From: Arthrinium phaeospermum
Taxonomy: Eukaryota > Ascomycota > Sordariomycetes > Amphisphaeriales > Apiosporaceae
Reading direction: 5' to 3'
Assembly (NCBI GenBank): GCA_006503535.1
Contig: QYRS01000002.1
Coordinates: 3,162,001-3,226,000, forward strand
Length of the DNA: 64,000 bases
In this document: one piece after another, positions 10,996-23,384 of the stretch
Numbering within the stretch: position 1 is the first letter of the stretch
Layout: every line of letters begins with the position of its first letter
Translations under genes and position numbers: made by a program
The notes under the pieces: model-generated
Databases searched by the model: none
Told to the model about the DNA's origin: nothing
What the model saw: the letters and a program-made list of their open reading frames with translations, nothing else

Positions 10996-13900
10996 ATGCA
11001 GAGGCGCTCGTCAGCCTCGTCCGAGAGCAGCGCCGATGCTCTGATTGAGACAACAATCCAACGGTCGCATGGAAAGGAGGAGGTGGACAAGCCGATTGGC
11101 TTGGGCAACAGCCCACGGAAGGCGGCGCAGTGGAAGGCGGCGCAGTCAGAACCAGGGCAAAGGAGGCACACGCAAGCTCCAGGGCATCGGCAGCTCGGAT
11201 ACGGCGACCGAGCAATGTGAACTGGAAGCCAGCGCATTCCCGGAATGGATCCGCGGCAGCAAGGGACACACCGATAAACCCGTCTTTTCCGGCGACGGTA
11301 TCGACAGAAAGACTTGGCCGAAGATGAGCACGAGACAAGCAAGATGACCGACAAGAAGCAATTGGGCCGCCGGGCGTGGTCGCGGAGTCCCTGGGCAACA
11401 ACTTGGTTGGTATTTCTGACAACCTTGGCTGGCGTCGCTTTACTGGCCTCGATCCTGAGCTCCTCGGTTACACGACAACTCGACCCCAAAGGGTGCCGCA
11501 TGTCATATATGAACCCCGTTATATACACCTCAGCGAGTTTGACACGGAACACACTCGATTCGCAAGCAAGTACTCCTTGTATCTATATCGGGAGGGTGGT
11601 GTATATGAGAGCCCCATGGTGAGTACAACCACTACATACGTGCGGCCGTTGTACCGGTCCGCGCTGGTTGCCGGTGAGCTGATCTTCTGCGCATAGGTTT
11701 CTGGCATCCCCGTGCTTTGTCCCTGGAAATGCAGGCAGCTATAAACAAGTCCGGCCTATTGCGGCGGAAGCTGCCAGATACTTTCACGACGTGTTGCAGC
11801 ACGACCCGTCACTTGCAGGGTCTGGAGTAAGAAATCTAGATTTTTTCACCGTGGATTTCAACGAGGACTTCTCGGCTTTCCATGGCCAGACTATGTTGGA
11901 CCAGGCCGAGTATCTCAACGAGGTCATTCGCTACATCTTATCTCTATACTTGGACCCTCGTACTTCGGGCCGTAGAGACCCTAACTCACCTGACCCGACA
12001 TCGGTCATCATCCTTGGCCACTCCATGGGCGGTATAGTAGCTCGCACTATGCTGATCATGCCAAACTATCAGTCGAAGTCGATCAACACGATCGTAACCA
12101 TGTCGGCCCCCCATGCGCGGTCGCCCGTCAGCTTCGACTCCCAACTCGTGAATATCTACGAGGACATCAACAGCTATTGGAGACATGCATATGCACAGAA
12201 GTGGGCAAACAATAATCCGCTGTGGCATGTTACTCTCGTATCAATCACCGGGGGTGGCTTGGACACGGTTGTCCCTGCGGATTACGCAAGCGTGGAATCC
12301 ATTGTCCCGGTACCCACGGCTTCACTGTTTTCACGTCCTCGATTCCGAGGGTATGGTCAAGCATGGATCACGCAGCGATCTTGTGGTGCGACCAGTTTCG
12401 TAAAGTCATCACGAAGGCCTTATACGAGATTGTCGATAATACTCGAGCTTCTCAGACAAAGCCACGTGCTGAGAGGATGCGGGTTTTCAAGAAGTGGCTC
12501 TTGAGTGGCTTGGAGAGCATTGCCGAGAGAAGACACTTCCACAGGCTGAGCCAGATATTCTTCTAACTTATGGGCATGATTCAAGTCGCGTCTTGAGGGA
12601 AGGAGAGCGACTGACGCTCCGCCAATTTGGTCACTCCGGGAAGGCTATGGCACATCTTATGCCTGTGCCTCCTCCCAGAGATTCCGAACGGCTCCGTTTC
12701 ACCCTGCTAACCGACGTCAATCTTGACAGTCCAGGGGAAAACGGGAGACTGGAAGTGCTGTTTTGTAGCATGATCCCTACGCAATCAGGCCAAAACAGCA
12801 TGGCATTCTCTTCTTACTTGGATTTATCGGGCGAAGAGCATGGCTCGACCAAGCTGGCCTGTAAGAGCTCCGCACCTGACACGGTAATACTTCCTGCATC
12901 TACGGGAAGCACAACCTTGCCCTTTTACCGAGACGGAGAGCAATCAATTTCGCCCTACTCGTATCTGCAATACGATATAGAAGATGTCGCGGACCATGAA
13001 TTTGTTGCTGTTGTGGATAAAGCTATGCCTGGTTTGCCAGGCTGGGTTGTAGCTGAATTCAGCGATCCAAAATCGTCCATGACAACAAACAACATCAGCT
13101 TCCGGCAACTGCTCACTCTGGAGTACATGTGGAAATGCCGTCTGACCAACCAATGGTTACGGAATTTCGGATCCCCTCGATTCGAAGCAGTCTGTTCGCT
13201 TATGACCTTCGAATCGATAAAAAGCGATGTGACGGAAGTCGAGAGCTCTTTGCGCCTATGGTCCGGCAATTCATGAGTGAGCCTTACGAATCGAGATTCT
13301 TCGTGAATGCTCAAGACGTCAAGGTTAGCTTGCATGGCCTGGCACCATATGTTCCACCGCCTATGAGACCCAGACGGTCCAACGATGGCATAAGCTTCCA
13401 ATTCTGGACTGATCCTACCTGCGGGTCGAGTATGACCATATCACTGAGAGTGGACCCATTGGGCAGCTTGGGAAAACTGGTGATGCGCTACCGCACGGTC
13501 TTTGCGGCCTTCCCCTTGCTTGTTGTGGCCATGGTTATACGGAAGCAGTTCCGAGTTTACGATAGCACTGGGGTCTTCGTCCCCTTTTTGGACAGCTTAG
13601 ACATGTGTCTACGGCAGTCGCTGCCCCTGCTGTTCCTATCCTTGACGCTTCTCGCCATGGCAACAGGGCCAGTGGACTCATCGAAGCCTGGCAGGTTTTG
13701 GCCATGGAAAAACGGCACAGCAGCTATCGATTTCTCGCAGAACGATCTTCTCATCGGGACCTCAGACCCAGTCTTTTGGTTTATGATACCTATGATTGGT
13801 CTTGTCTGCGTTGGGGTTTGTACGAGTTTGCATTACATGGCTGTGCTACTCATTTCTGCCTGCCGTGTCATCTACAGGTACATGACAACGCGGCCGGCAT

Positions 13901-14538
13901 GGGTTCGTTACGATGACAAGAGGCGCACTGTCTCGCCCATGTTCGCGCCATCCTCGCCACGAAGACGCTTGGTCATCACCGGTGTCCTCCTCTTCCTCGT
14001 TTCGACGTTCATCCCCTATCAATTTGCGTTCGTGGTGGCATGCCTCGTCCAGCTGACCACTTGCGTTCGAGCGCTTCACTTTGCACGCGAAGTCCCTTCG
14101 CCAGCCAACTCCAACTTCTACAACTATGTCCACTCGATTTTCCAGCTCATGTTGTGGGTGCTACCGATCAACTTGCCCACGCTGGTGGTATGGATCCGCA
14201 ATCTGGCTGTCCAGTGGTTCACGCCCTTCTCGTCGCATCATAACGTGCTTTCGATCCTCCCTTTCATTCTGTTAGTCGAGACTTTGACGACTGGCAAGAT
14301 GGTACCGCGGGTAACGAGTCGCTTTCGACACTTGGCGAGCGTGTTGCTGTTCAGCATCGCGATTTACGCGGCTGTATATGGTGTTTCTCATGCGTACATG
14401 TTGCATTACTTGGTCAACCTCGTGGCTGCTTGGCTTGTGGCCGTTCACTCGACATCCGATACCTGGGCTTTGGCCGGGCTTAGTTCTGTATTAGACAGCG
14501 ACGCTACGGAATTACAGAAGGAGGGCAAGACGCCGTAA
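10996..14538 (+). CDS. bst1: GPI inositol-deacylase (Bst1/PGAP1), frame-disrupted in this sequence
   Basis: ATG at 10996 (MQRRSSASSESS). Next come a TM anchor (WLVFLTTLAGVALLASIL), RQLDPKGCRMSYM, then FDTEHTRFASKYSLYLYRE, and a probable intron just after 11616 (GTGAGT..GCATAG, ending about 11696). The lipase core follows: PGNAGSYKQVRPIAAEAA, catalytic serine in VIILGHSMGGIVAR, and YASVESIV near the active-site His/Asp region. The C-terminal half (13470-14520) has many hydrophobic segments, as in this ER multipass family, which removes the inositol acyl chain from GPI anchors before ER exit. Frame breaks occur near 11200, 11515, 11725, about 12310 (a missing G gives the expected PGTHGFTVFTSS), about 12525 and about 13135. 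Both sides of each break stay recognisable, so I treat it as one gene with indel errors. Length and domain order fit the family. Confidence 0.88.
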
Positions 14539-17032
14539 TGTCTAGTATTTGTTTCTTTGATTACCGTATCTTCTTTCTAGATGAGGAGCCAACACATCAA
14601 GGGATGGCTCACATGTGCGCTCCTCCCCCTAAGTCGACTATGATCCCCTCGTCACTCTTGCATACTCCCATGGATGATACCTTGTCTGCTTGTTTCTTTT
14701 TCGTTATATAGCATTTGCATGGGGACTCGGTGTTTGGTCATGGGCGGTTATCTATTTGGATTGCATGCCATCATGGGGTTGGGCTTCAGGATTGCTCGTT
14801 TAATCACAACCGTTGGGCGTTCGGAGGCTCCATCTGCCATGCTATGCTGATGAGGCCCCCGACTTCTTCCCAAGACGGTGCCTTTGACTTCAGTGGGGTA
14901 GGGGACAATTTACATACTTAAGCACCCAGGCAGCAGAAACAGACAGGGCAGCGTCAGTGATGCATTTTGCCTTGCCGCCAGTAATTGGTGGAGATGGGAG
15001 GTCAGCAAAGCACCGTATACTCGGTGGAGGCGCGTGATACACCTATAGGGAATTTGTTTGATACACCAACGCGTCTGCTAGGGTTGCCCCGAGCCAGTAA
15101 TCAGCCATAACAACAACATTGAACCGAATCATTCTGCATGTCCCTCGCCCCTGTATCACAGCAAGTCACGGTCTCCCGTTTGCGCCGAGTGGAAGGATGT
15201 CTGGCAAGGCTTAGAAACTTGCATGTACTTGGCGTTCGTAGGCCCAGCCTATCAGCCAGGTGTGTGGTGCATACACGTAGGCAGGTACAGACAAAGGTTG
15301 CCAATCGTGCTGACATGTTTTTCCACATGGGGTCGAATGCTGCTTTCTTGGCCTCCCCAGCCGTTCGAGCCGCACCTGGCCAATCAACCATCAGCCCCGG
15401 CTCACTCGACCGCCTAGGATCAAGCCCCCTCCACTCTGCGGTTCGCCTTATCCAGACAATCGAATCAAATCAAGGTACATCTTGCATTTGGGCCTCCATG
15501 AGAGGAACCTCCTCCCGACGTCAGGTTCCGGCCTCCCTGGGGCCTCCGGATTTATGGGTTCTCCGGAGGCCCACGTTTCTTCTGCCTCGCCCATCTCTGC
15601 AGTCGATAAATTGGTAGGTACAGATATAAATATTATTCCGCGCAGCCCAACTGTGCTTGGCTCCTTCTTCTCTTCATGAATTTTCGACACATCGGTTACC
15701 CCCTATCTTTTCTCATTTCTTTTTACTTGGAGCTTATCGAGACCTTTGGATATCCAGCCTTTGCGACTCACCATTTGCGAAGTCCATATCGGAAGACACA
15801 CGGGACGACTTCCGGCAAATTAACCGGACCCAATACCACAAGCCAACGACATATCGACTCAGCCCGAGGTTTTCCTTTCCAAGCCAGTTGGCATATTGAC
15901 TCAAACGGACTTGTTACTTACAGGATTTTAAGGGTGATATCATTCTTTACGGCGAGCCCAGGGAGGACTTTTCTATCCATAGGGCCTTAGGAAAGCACTT
16001 TCAACGGCCGATTTATGAACGGACTATCCCCAGGAGTCTCTAAGAAAACCATTTCAGCGTCCAAGCCGCCGTTGTGACAGTCGGGAGTTTTCGGACATAG
16101 GATTTCTGCACTTTGACGGCCCAGGAGTTGCGAGTTGGCCTGACAGCAGCCGAGCGGTTTTGCCCCAAGTCCAGCTGGTTGGAATCCTATTTAATGCAGC
16201 CAGATAGCCAAGGGAAGGCCAGCCAGTCCAGTTTCCGTTTGGTATTACCGGAGAGCACGCCGAATTTCATATTATACTACTTTTGCAAGCGCAATACCGC
16301 CAGGCACAAGGGACAGCAATATCAATTCACCAAGCTCCCACTGAATAGGAAAAACCGTTCTTTAGAGATACTGCCACTCGCGCCCGCATTGGTCTGGCTG
16401 GAAGGGAATACACGCTCCTGGACCCGAACCTGGGATACTGTCTAGTATCAGCTAGGGCGCACTCCAACTCAGTCAAATCACGTTCTAGGGCTACCTATGC
16501 CACAAGCAACCCGAGGAACCAATCCTGTCGGGAGTCACAGCCTCCCTTTGACCCGCAGTGGAAGTTAGTCAGAGCCAATCCTGAATGGGTTTCAGACTGT
16601 CGAGTCTGTAAAACCCCAGAAACTTGTAAAGTGTGCCAGACACTGCGCACCCCTGGCGCTTTACATGAGCAGCAGGGTGTCTGTTGTTAGCATATTCGTC
16701 CGCTGAGATACACCTGGTATTATCCGCTATTGTATGTGTCCATTCGAAAGATTACGGCCTATGTGTCCATTCGAAAGATTACGGCCATTGCCCCTATCAG
16801 CAACCCCGTTCTTGGCGGACGTCGATTTCTTTGGTTTGAACAGTGCCCTTTCGAGAACGAAGCGGTCTCCTGGTAATCAATTAGCGAGTGCCGAGTGATC
16901 CAAGGTCCCTGGTGCGCTTGGCGGAGCTTCACGGATAATCAACCTGCAGCTATGAATGCTGGCTAACATCTCACCATCCGTACCTACTCAGTCCTGGACC
17001 CCGTGAAAGCCATCGAGCCATCCTCTTTGACT
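14539..17032. other. Intergenic region between bst1 and the C2H2 factor gene
   Basis: These 2.5 kb hold no recognisable gene. The frames at 15138-15617 and 16113-16445 are short and lack known motifs. The segment just before 17033 is the likely promoter and 5' UTR of the zinc-finger gene. A perfect 27-bp tandem duplication lies at 16733-16786. Confidence 0.4.
16733..16786. repeat. Perfect 27-bp tandem duplication
   Basis: The unit begins tatgtgtccattcgaaagat and runs 27 bp; it occurs twice head to tail (16733-16759, 16760-16786) with no difference. It is outside any recognised gene, about 250 bp upstream of the zinc-finger gene start. It may be a real recent duplication or an assembly artefact; two other tandem duplications of 71-100 bp occur in this half of the window. 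Confidence 0.9.
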
Positions 17033-18187
17033 ATGGGCTCCGAGAATTTCTCAGGCATCTTCAATGGAATGGACTGGACTATGGACCGACACATGAATTA
17101 TACACACTCCAGTCCAACCAGCAGTGCTGAAAGGTACCCCGAGATCCTCTCTAAAAATCAGGGCTGGGTACTAACGAAAGTGGTAGCGCTGGGAATGGCC
17201 CGCATGTGTTCACCCCTTGTTCTTTCGATGAAGATATCGGGACAGAATTGGGATACCACGGTTTCAACAATCCTGGGGCGCCTAGCCTCATCGGTAACTA
17301 CGGGAATGGACGTGGATGGATACCGGCAGACAGCCACAGCCCGTCCAATGTGCAAGCGACATTCCCCTGTCCCAACTGCCGCACGCATATCAAACTGAAC
17401 ATGGCCCCCGATACTGATCCTACTCCCCTCAACGGTGGAAGTACGTTTAAGAACACAGCCCCCGACCCCCGCAATACCAGCGATGGTCAAACTCGCTTAG
17501 TGACCCAATCGCAACCATCGCCCCCGGTACTACCATGAGCATGCCTCCAGCCTCAATCCAACCTGCTGCCGTGGTGGGAGGAGGATATGGCCAACAAGGC
17601 GCCTTTCATCGCCAGCAACAACCAACAGTCACTCAACCAGTGCCTTCTATGGGCACGAGAGGGGCAACCACCGGTACCGGTCCATGCTCACATACGACAG
17701 TAGCAGCGGGAGGACCAGCACAGCAAACCCGAACTCGCCAAGTTCCTATTGCGATTCTTCCTCGGACCACAGCAGCCCGAACGAGGGCAACAACAACAAC
17801 AAACGCAAACGTTTAGAAAACCTGGAGAAACCTGCTAGGTACGTCCCTTCTCTCGGTATATGCACTAGGGCACCACCCGACCACCGACATTCTCCCACCG
17901 AATCTCAATGCCTTCGCTGACACCTGCCATGCTATGGGCACGTCCAGGGATAGGAAGTCTTCTTCGTCCACCCATATCAGATACGTATGTACCGTTGACG
18001 AATGCAACAAGACTTTCGGCTCCAAAAGGAGTGTGAGAGGCACCAGAAGGAATCCCGGGCTCACCCACAACTGTACACGGAAAAATACTTCTGTGAAGAG
18101 AAACGCTGCCCGAAGCATCGCGAACCGTTCACCCGCAAAGATAATCTCGAAAGGCATAATAAGGCTATGCATGGAGACTATTCTTGA
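17033..18187 (+). CDS. C2H2 zinc-finger transcription factor, frame-disrupted in this sequence
   Basis: ATG at 17033 (MGSENFSGIFNGMDWTMDRH). The middle part is low-complexity Ser/Pro/Gln/Asn-rich sequence, ending in a basic stretch NNNNKRKRLENLEKPAR that could be a nuclear signal. A likely 109-nt intron (17839-17947, GTACGT..CAG) joins PAR to DRKSSSSTHIRYVC. Two zinc fingers close the protein: CTVDECNKTF...ECERHQKE and, at the C-terminus, YFCEEKRCPKHREPFTRKD with LERHNKAMH; TGA at 18185-18187. A frameshift near 18014 (a missing C after AAGACTTT) separates the first finger's cysteines from its histidines, and further shifts occur between about 17100 and 17700. The fingers resemble the paired C2H2 domains of many ascomycete regulators. 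I cannot assign a target or name. Confidence 0.72.
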
Positions 18188-18606
18188 TTTCCCTACCCCT
18201 TTTTTTTCTCGCCCCTTGGGAAATTAGCACCTAGTGGCATTCATCTGGTACTCTTCCTCTGGACTATAATACCTCTAATTCAAACCGCTGACAGGACACA
18301 CTGTGTTGAGGATGATTCAAGCTTGCACGGCCAATTAATGGGAACATGTAGAGAAGAGTACTCGGCCTATCTATACGTATTGCTTGTTCTCCCCTCCTCG
18401 TTCTATTATTTTGGTTCCTTTCTTCGTTTTATCGTAGCGTATGATTCCCTTGCCTTGCCGACTAGTCTAATTAATAACACCGAACGCCTCAACAACAATG
18501 AAAATCCGAGCCAAATTAACCATATTGTCATTCCCGACTGGCTCCCTGTTTTGTGCCTCCAAGCCAAGCTTGTATCCGTTCCCGAACACAATATCAGGCC
18601 CGTCTC
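18188..18606. other. Convergent 3' region between the C2H2 gene and the flavohemoglobin gene
   Basis: About 420 bp, AT-richer than the surrounding coding sequence (for example ttctattattttggttcc near 18401), consistent with two facing 3' UTRs. No conserved frame or RNA gene is visible. Confidence 0.45.
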
Positions 18607-19939
18607 TCATATCACTCTCTTGCGACGATTCGCCTCCATTGGCGGCTCCAATTCGAAGAACCCTGTGGCATGCAACTCGTGCCGTACCTGACTTGGCATC
18701 ACACCGTTTGTGCTGAGGTAGCTTGCCATGTCCAGCATGAATCGCTTGGGCCCGCAAATGTAATACTCAGTCGACTTGTTGCCAAAGTACAAGTCCTCGG
18801 GTTTGAGCCATTCAAGGTAATAGCCAAACCCGTCACTATCTGTAGATTCGGCCAAATCCTGCATACCGAACCCCGTGTTGAAGAAGGTGGTCTTAAGCCT
18901 GGGGTTGGACTTGGCCTTCTTGACGTGTTCTTCGAAGGGAATGGTGTTCTGAGAGCCCTGGATCCACGATACGGGCCGCTCAAGCTGCTTCTCGCTGATG
19001 GTGTTCAGCATGGACAACAATGGTGTCACCCCGTTGCCCGCCGATATCAGGACAAGCGGCATGGAACCATGATCCGGAGAAGTGTTGAGGTGGAATTCGC
19101 CGACTGGGTGTAAGCTCGAGGACATCGCCCACTTGCATCTGGTCTAGCATCAGATCGAGACGATTCCTTGCGGCCTGGAACAGTGGTCTTGGCCACTGCC
19201 CACTTGCATCTGGTCTAGCATCAGATTCGAGACGATTCCTTGCGGCCTGGAACAGTGGTCTTGGCCACTGCCAAAGTAGTGTCCTTTTGTTGTTCTGACC
19301 TGGGAGCGTCGCTCAGCGAGTACTGTCGAGACTGGAGGTATCCCGAGCCAGGCACGCGAAGTCGAATTGACACGTACTGGCCCGGCAGGAAATCGGCTAA
19401 TGGCGTACCATCCAGGGGCTTGAGCCGGAAAGAAATAATGTCGTTGTCGGGGGTCTCGGGGTTTTGCCGCTGATGTAGAACTTTCGCCACCCAGTCCACG
19501 TGCCAAAACTCTTGTAGAGCTGCACCTCGCGGCTCATCAGCATGTTGGCCATTATCCAATACGCCTTGGTCCACGCCACCCGGACCTCCTCCGTCATGGC
19601 CGTCCCCAGCACGGCGGCGAGTGCGCGCATCAGGTATTTGCCGACAATCTCGTACTGGTCGGGTTGGATACCCAGACTCACGTGCTTGTTGGCCACGCGC
19701 TCCAGCTTTGTACCCAGCTCGCTCAGGTGACTAACGTTGGCGGCGAAGGACAAGATGAGCGACGTCAGGGCCCGGGGCTGCATGCCCGACCTCATGTGGA
19801 CGCTGTTGAAGTAGTCATTGAGCTCTGGGTGATCCTTGAGCATCGTCTTGTAGAAGACGGTCGCTATGTGTTCTCCATGCTCCTTCAGAATGGGTACGGT
19901 GCCCTTGACGAGCTTGGCTTGCTGATAGGAGAGCGCCAT
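18607..19939 (-). CDS. yhb1: Flavohemoglobin (nitric oxide dioxygenase), frame-disrupted and carrying an internal duplication
   Basis: ATG at 19939 (MALSYQQAKLVKGTVPILKE). The globin domain has the B10 Tyr (Y30 in ATVFYKTML), E7 Gln (Q54 in SGMQPRAL) and proximal His (H86 in ANKHVSLGI). A reductase domain follows: FAD-binding RQYSLSDAP, then QGIVSNLMLDQMQVG, and the NAD(P)H site ISAGNGVTPLLSML with YYICGPKRFMLDM near the end. Flavohemoglobins convert NO plus O2 to nitrate using NAD(P)H. The frame breaks near 19455 (a missing C after GKT, before PETPDNDIISFRLK), around 19270-19310, and near 19110 (between VLEL and HPVGEFHLN). A 71/72-bp tandem duplication (19127-19269) repeats the QGIVSNLMLDQMQVG segment. 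Catalytic residues survive on either side of the breaks. Confidence 0.9.
19127..19269. repeat. 71/72-bp tandem duplication inside the flavohemoglobin coding region
   Basis: Copy 1 (19127-19197) and copy 2 (19198-19269) both start gcccacttgcatctggtcta and end ggtcttggccact. They differ by one T (cagatcgag versus cagattcgag). The unit encodes the QGIVSNLMLDQMQVG stretch of the FAD/NAD reductase linker; flavohemoglobins have this only once. One copy must be an insertion relative to a working gene. It sits among homopolymer indels, so a read-overlap assembly fault is as likely as a real duplication. Confidence 0.93.
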
Positions 19940-22037
19940 GAGGGTGACTTTCTCTTCTCTGGATGGTGTGTACCTCTTTCCTCTCGCCTCTATAGCTTTC
20001 TATACTTCTCTCTCTCTCCTCCTGGTCTCTTTTTTCCCGCGCGGAGGTCTCGTGAATGACGGGGTCAGTAGAGACGGACACACACGATGAAGATGAGAGA
20101 CAGTTGGTGGTGCATGGGACAAGAGGGGTCGGTATTGGCTGTCGCTGTTGTAGATGAAGTAGTAGTGTGGTTGTGGAAAGGAACAGGAAAAACAAGACGA
20201 AGATTCGGGCAGTCTTTACACTTGCTCAGACTTGTTGCTGTCACCCAAAGCCAGACGAGGATTGGGGCTCGAGTAAGCCGAGCATGATACACCCGGGGCA
20301 GGTTGGCACTTGGTGATCTAGAAGTCGTGGAAGGTCCCACCGGACCACAAAAGTGATGTATCAGTTACCTTTGGGCAGGAGCTGAGGCCCCGATGTGATC
20401 GGTCAGGCAGTCTGTAGCAGAAAATTGTATACGAGACAATCCATGGAATATGACATAGGCCATGGCAGAGACAAAATCTTGTTGCGGTCGCGTGATTCCG
20501 AACGCCCATCCAAGTCATCCATGAAACGAAGTTGCATAGGGCCCTGGGTACCCGCAAGGATGGATAGGGAGGAACGGTGGCACGGTGGCAGGCACGCAGG
20601 GTGGTACTGCTAGACTGCTAGGCCGTAGAACTCCGGCGCCGTAAGGTGTGCAATGCAGGAGGTGCAGGTGGCTTCGGGACCTTTCATCAAATGTGGTATC
20701 TAGGGCGTGCAGTTGTGGGCGGCACCGGCCCACGCAATTGTTGGGATGTTATTGGCGCCATTGGGACGAGACTGGCCGCGTGCCTTTACTCATAACCTGT
20801 CTTGAAGGGAGGGGGGGATGCAATATCTACGGTAAAAATAGGAATTGACGAAATGAATGAATGTTCGGGACTTGCAGGCTGGCTGGCTATGGGGGATTTG
20901 GTTGGGTGGTTCAAGTTACCAGTGATCTTCAATCCAAAATACCTAGCCAGCCCGGTAAGGCGTTGGTCGGTCCCCTCCTCCCCTCATCCCCCAGATCCCA
21001 TCCATCAAATCGATAGCAGTCGCCTATTATTGAGGGCCTTGACCTTCCACCTTCTTCCCCGCCACGCCATGCTAATAATAAGACTTGGCTGATTGTCAAC
21101 TGTGTGTGGCCGGCCACTGCAGACCCCCGACGAGAGCGACTGGGAGAACCTTGGAGGGCGACGGACAGTCTGACTCCTCGCCCTCTTGCTCCGTTTGCCG
21201 AGTTGGGAAAAGAAGAAAGTTTCGGAAGGTGCAGTCCACCCCCCCAAGGCCGGAGGCTCGCAGGCTCGCATGGTATTGACACAAGCTGGCAAGACCTCGA
21301 ACGAGTTCTGGTTGGAAATGGCGCCATTATCAGACGATGGATGGGTCAGTCGTCTCCACAAAGGCATGCGAGTCGGGGCCTGCGAACTCTGTGCTTTTCC
21401 GGTCGGCTGATCCACCCGCCACCAAAGAAACCTCCCCGGTCACTCCAGGCCCCATTCTAGCACATGGAAGACAGAAAAGCAAGATATGTAGCGAGTCCTT
21501 CTCCGGAATATCGAGCTGGGCCATCGGCCAAGACAGTCCGGGGTAGCCGCGGGCCGATGCATAAGGTTTTCTAGAAGCAAGCAGCACACAGCAACTCTAT
21601 CGAATCGGATCCCGTAGACGTTTTCGTCCCTCGTCTGCTACAACGCCATGAGTCTTAAGTAAGCTACAAAACATGCGCTTGTTCTATCGCTAATCGACAC
21701 AAGACAACGCGCCCCCGCCGCTTGAAGAAAAGATCTGTAGATGGGACAGGTCATGGCGCATGCTGCTGCTACCCTCGCTTGGCGTCACCTCACCCGGCCC
21801 TGGGCGCCCACCCTCATCTTGCTGCTGAAATACGACAGACCCGGTCCTAGGTAGAACCTAGAGCCTTGGAGCAGCTCATCTCGCCTGATGCGTACCTGAT
21901 AAAAAGAAGAAAAAAATCTCCGAGGGCAGGAAGATCGGCGACGACTAGCCGTGTTGGGCGCAGGTTGCGATCACATCTATACATATAATCTCAGCTCTAT
22001 TGGAATCTACAACATGTGAATGTCTTCTAGATGGCTT
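19940..22037. other. Intergenic region upstream of flavohemoglobin and downstream of his5
   Basis: These 2.1 kb contain only short frames with no recognised motif. The first few hundred bases (19940-20300) are C/T-rich on the minus strand and should hold the flavohemoglobin promoter. The segment next to 22037 is probably the his5 3' UTR. No RNA gene or mobile-element feature is seen. Confidence 0.4.
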
Positions 22038-23384
22038 TTATGCAACAACGCCACTCGCTTCAGCCTCCTTTTTAGCTTCATCGGCCGGAGCCCCATCTTG
22101 GTTGGCGTGAATCTCGGCCAGAGTCTTCTCGATCGCAGAAAGGAACCTCGTGACTTCGTCTTCGGTGCCCACTGTGATCCGGAGGCACCCGAGACAACCA
22201 TGCTCCTTACCCCGGAATCGCACCACGACGCCCTTGTTTCTCCGCTAGCGTTTCGTACACTGCGAGCGCCGTGACGTTGTCTGCTTCACCCTTCCTATTG
22301 AGTATCTCGTACAGCAGGAAGTTGCTCTCAGTGCCTCCCCGCAGCCGACCGACACCCTTGATCTTGGGAAGCTCCTGGATCAGTCTGTTGCGTTGTGCCA
22401 CAATCTTCTCCAGGTTGCCCCGCATTGTCGCTACACCCTCGGCCGAGACGGCGTACGACGCCAGCGCGCTGGTCGGGCTCGAGATGTTGTAAGGCGCCTT
22501 GAGGCTGTTGAGCAGCCGCGCGACGGGCGCCGAGGCAAATGCCGCTCCCAGCCGGATGCCCGCCAGACCAAAAGCTGGGACAGAGTCTGCAGAACTACCA
22601 GGTTAGGCCACTCGGCAACCCACTCGGCCATGGATGCACCATCGGGCGAGAAGTCGATGTAGGCTTCGTCGAGCACAACCACGCCGTTCCACGTTGGGTG
22701 CTCGAGGATCCGTTTGACGTCTTCCTTGGCCAGGGAGCCCGTGGGGTTGCCTGGCGAGCAGAAATAAACCAACTTGATGTCCTTCTCGTTGGAAAGCGCG
22801 GAGCTTACCGCGTCGACGTCGATGCCGAACGTCGGCGCAGGGAGCAGTGGCACCTTGACAAGGCCCACATCGTTGACCTGGGCCGATACCGAGTACATGC
22901 CGTACGTCGGCGGGCAGACCAGGATGCGATCGCGGGACGGAACGCAGAAGCAGCGGAGCAGGCCCGTCGATGGCTTCATCGCTCCCCACAGACGAAAAGG
23001 TTTTCCGGCGTGATGGTCTTGGGGTGTGGTGGTGGGTGTTGCGCAGATTGCACAACAGCTGTTTCAGGTCATGCTGGTGAGGATCCGGGTATCTGTGCAA
23101 GCCCAACAGGTCTATTTCTGGCCCCTTGGTGCCGACGGCTGAGGAGGAGCCTTTTCGACTGCCGCTTTAGGCAATGAGGGGCCATAGGCATTCTCGTTTG
23201 CGTCCAGACGTGCCATCATCTTTGTAGTCACTAAGGTAAGCCAACAGGTCAGTGTCACTGCTACGCCCAACAGTTCATGAGGTTGAACCTCTAAAAGAGG
23301 CGTCGGTCCTAACGTACTCTCTGGCGCAACGGTACGGTTCAAGCGCAGGATGGCCCTGGCGCAGGTTTGCAGGTTGAAAGAGAT
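22038..23384 (-). CDS. his5: Histidinol-phosphate aminotransferase, frame-disrupted in this sequence
   Basis: The N-terminus is FNLQTCARAILRL; no ATG is in frame just before it, so the start near 23384 is approximate. A donor at 23317 and acceptor at 23231 join CAR-D to DYKDDG. Then follow LDANENAYGPSLP, LHRYPDPHQHDLKQLLCNLR, SDEAIDG, ILVCPPTYGMYSVSAQVN, VYFCSPGNPTGSLAKEDV and VVVLDEAYIDFSPDGASMAE, all hallmarks of class II PLP aminotransferases of histidine synthesis. The C-terminal part has VGRLRGGTESNFLLYE and KEHGCLGCLRITVGTEDEV. The enzyme makes L-histidinol phosphate from imidazole-acetol phosphate with glutamate as donor. Frame breaks occur near 23350, 23205, about 23115, 23000, 22570 and 22230. 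The one near 22570 falls on the expected PLP-lysine codon (TLS-K-AFG). A Gcn4/CPC1-type site lies upstream. Confidence 0.9.

Noticed and set aside
18607..23384. Possible functional cluster of flavohemoglobin, his5 and cns1
   Set aside because: Spacing is large, orientations differ and no shared pathway links them.
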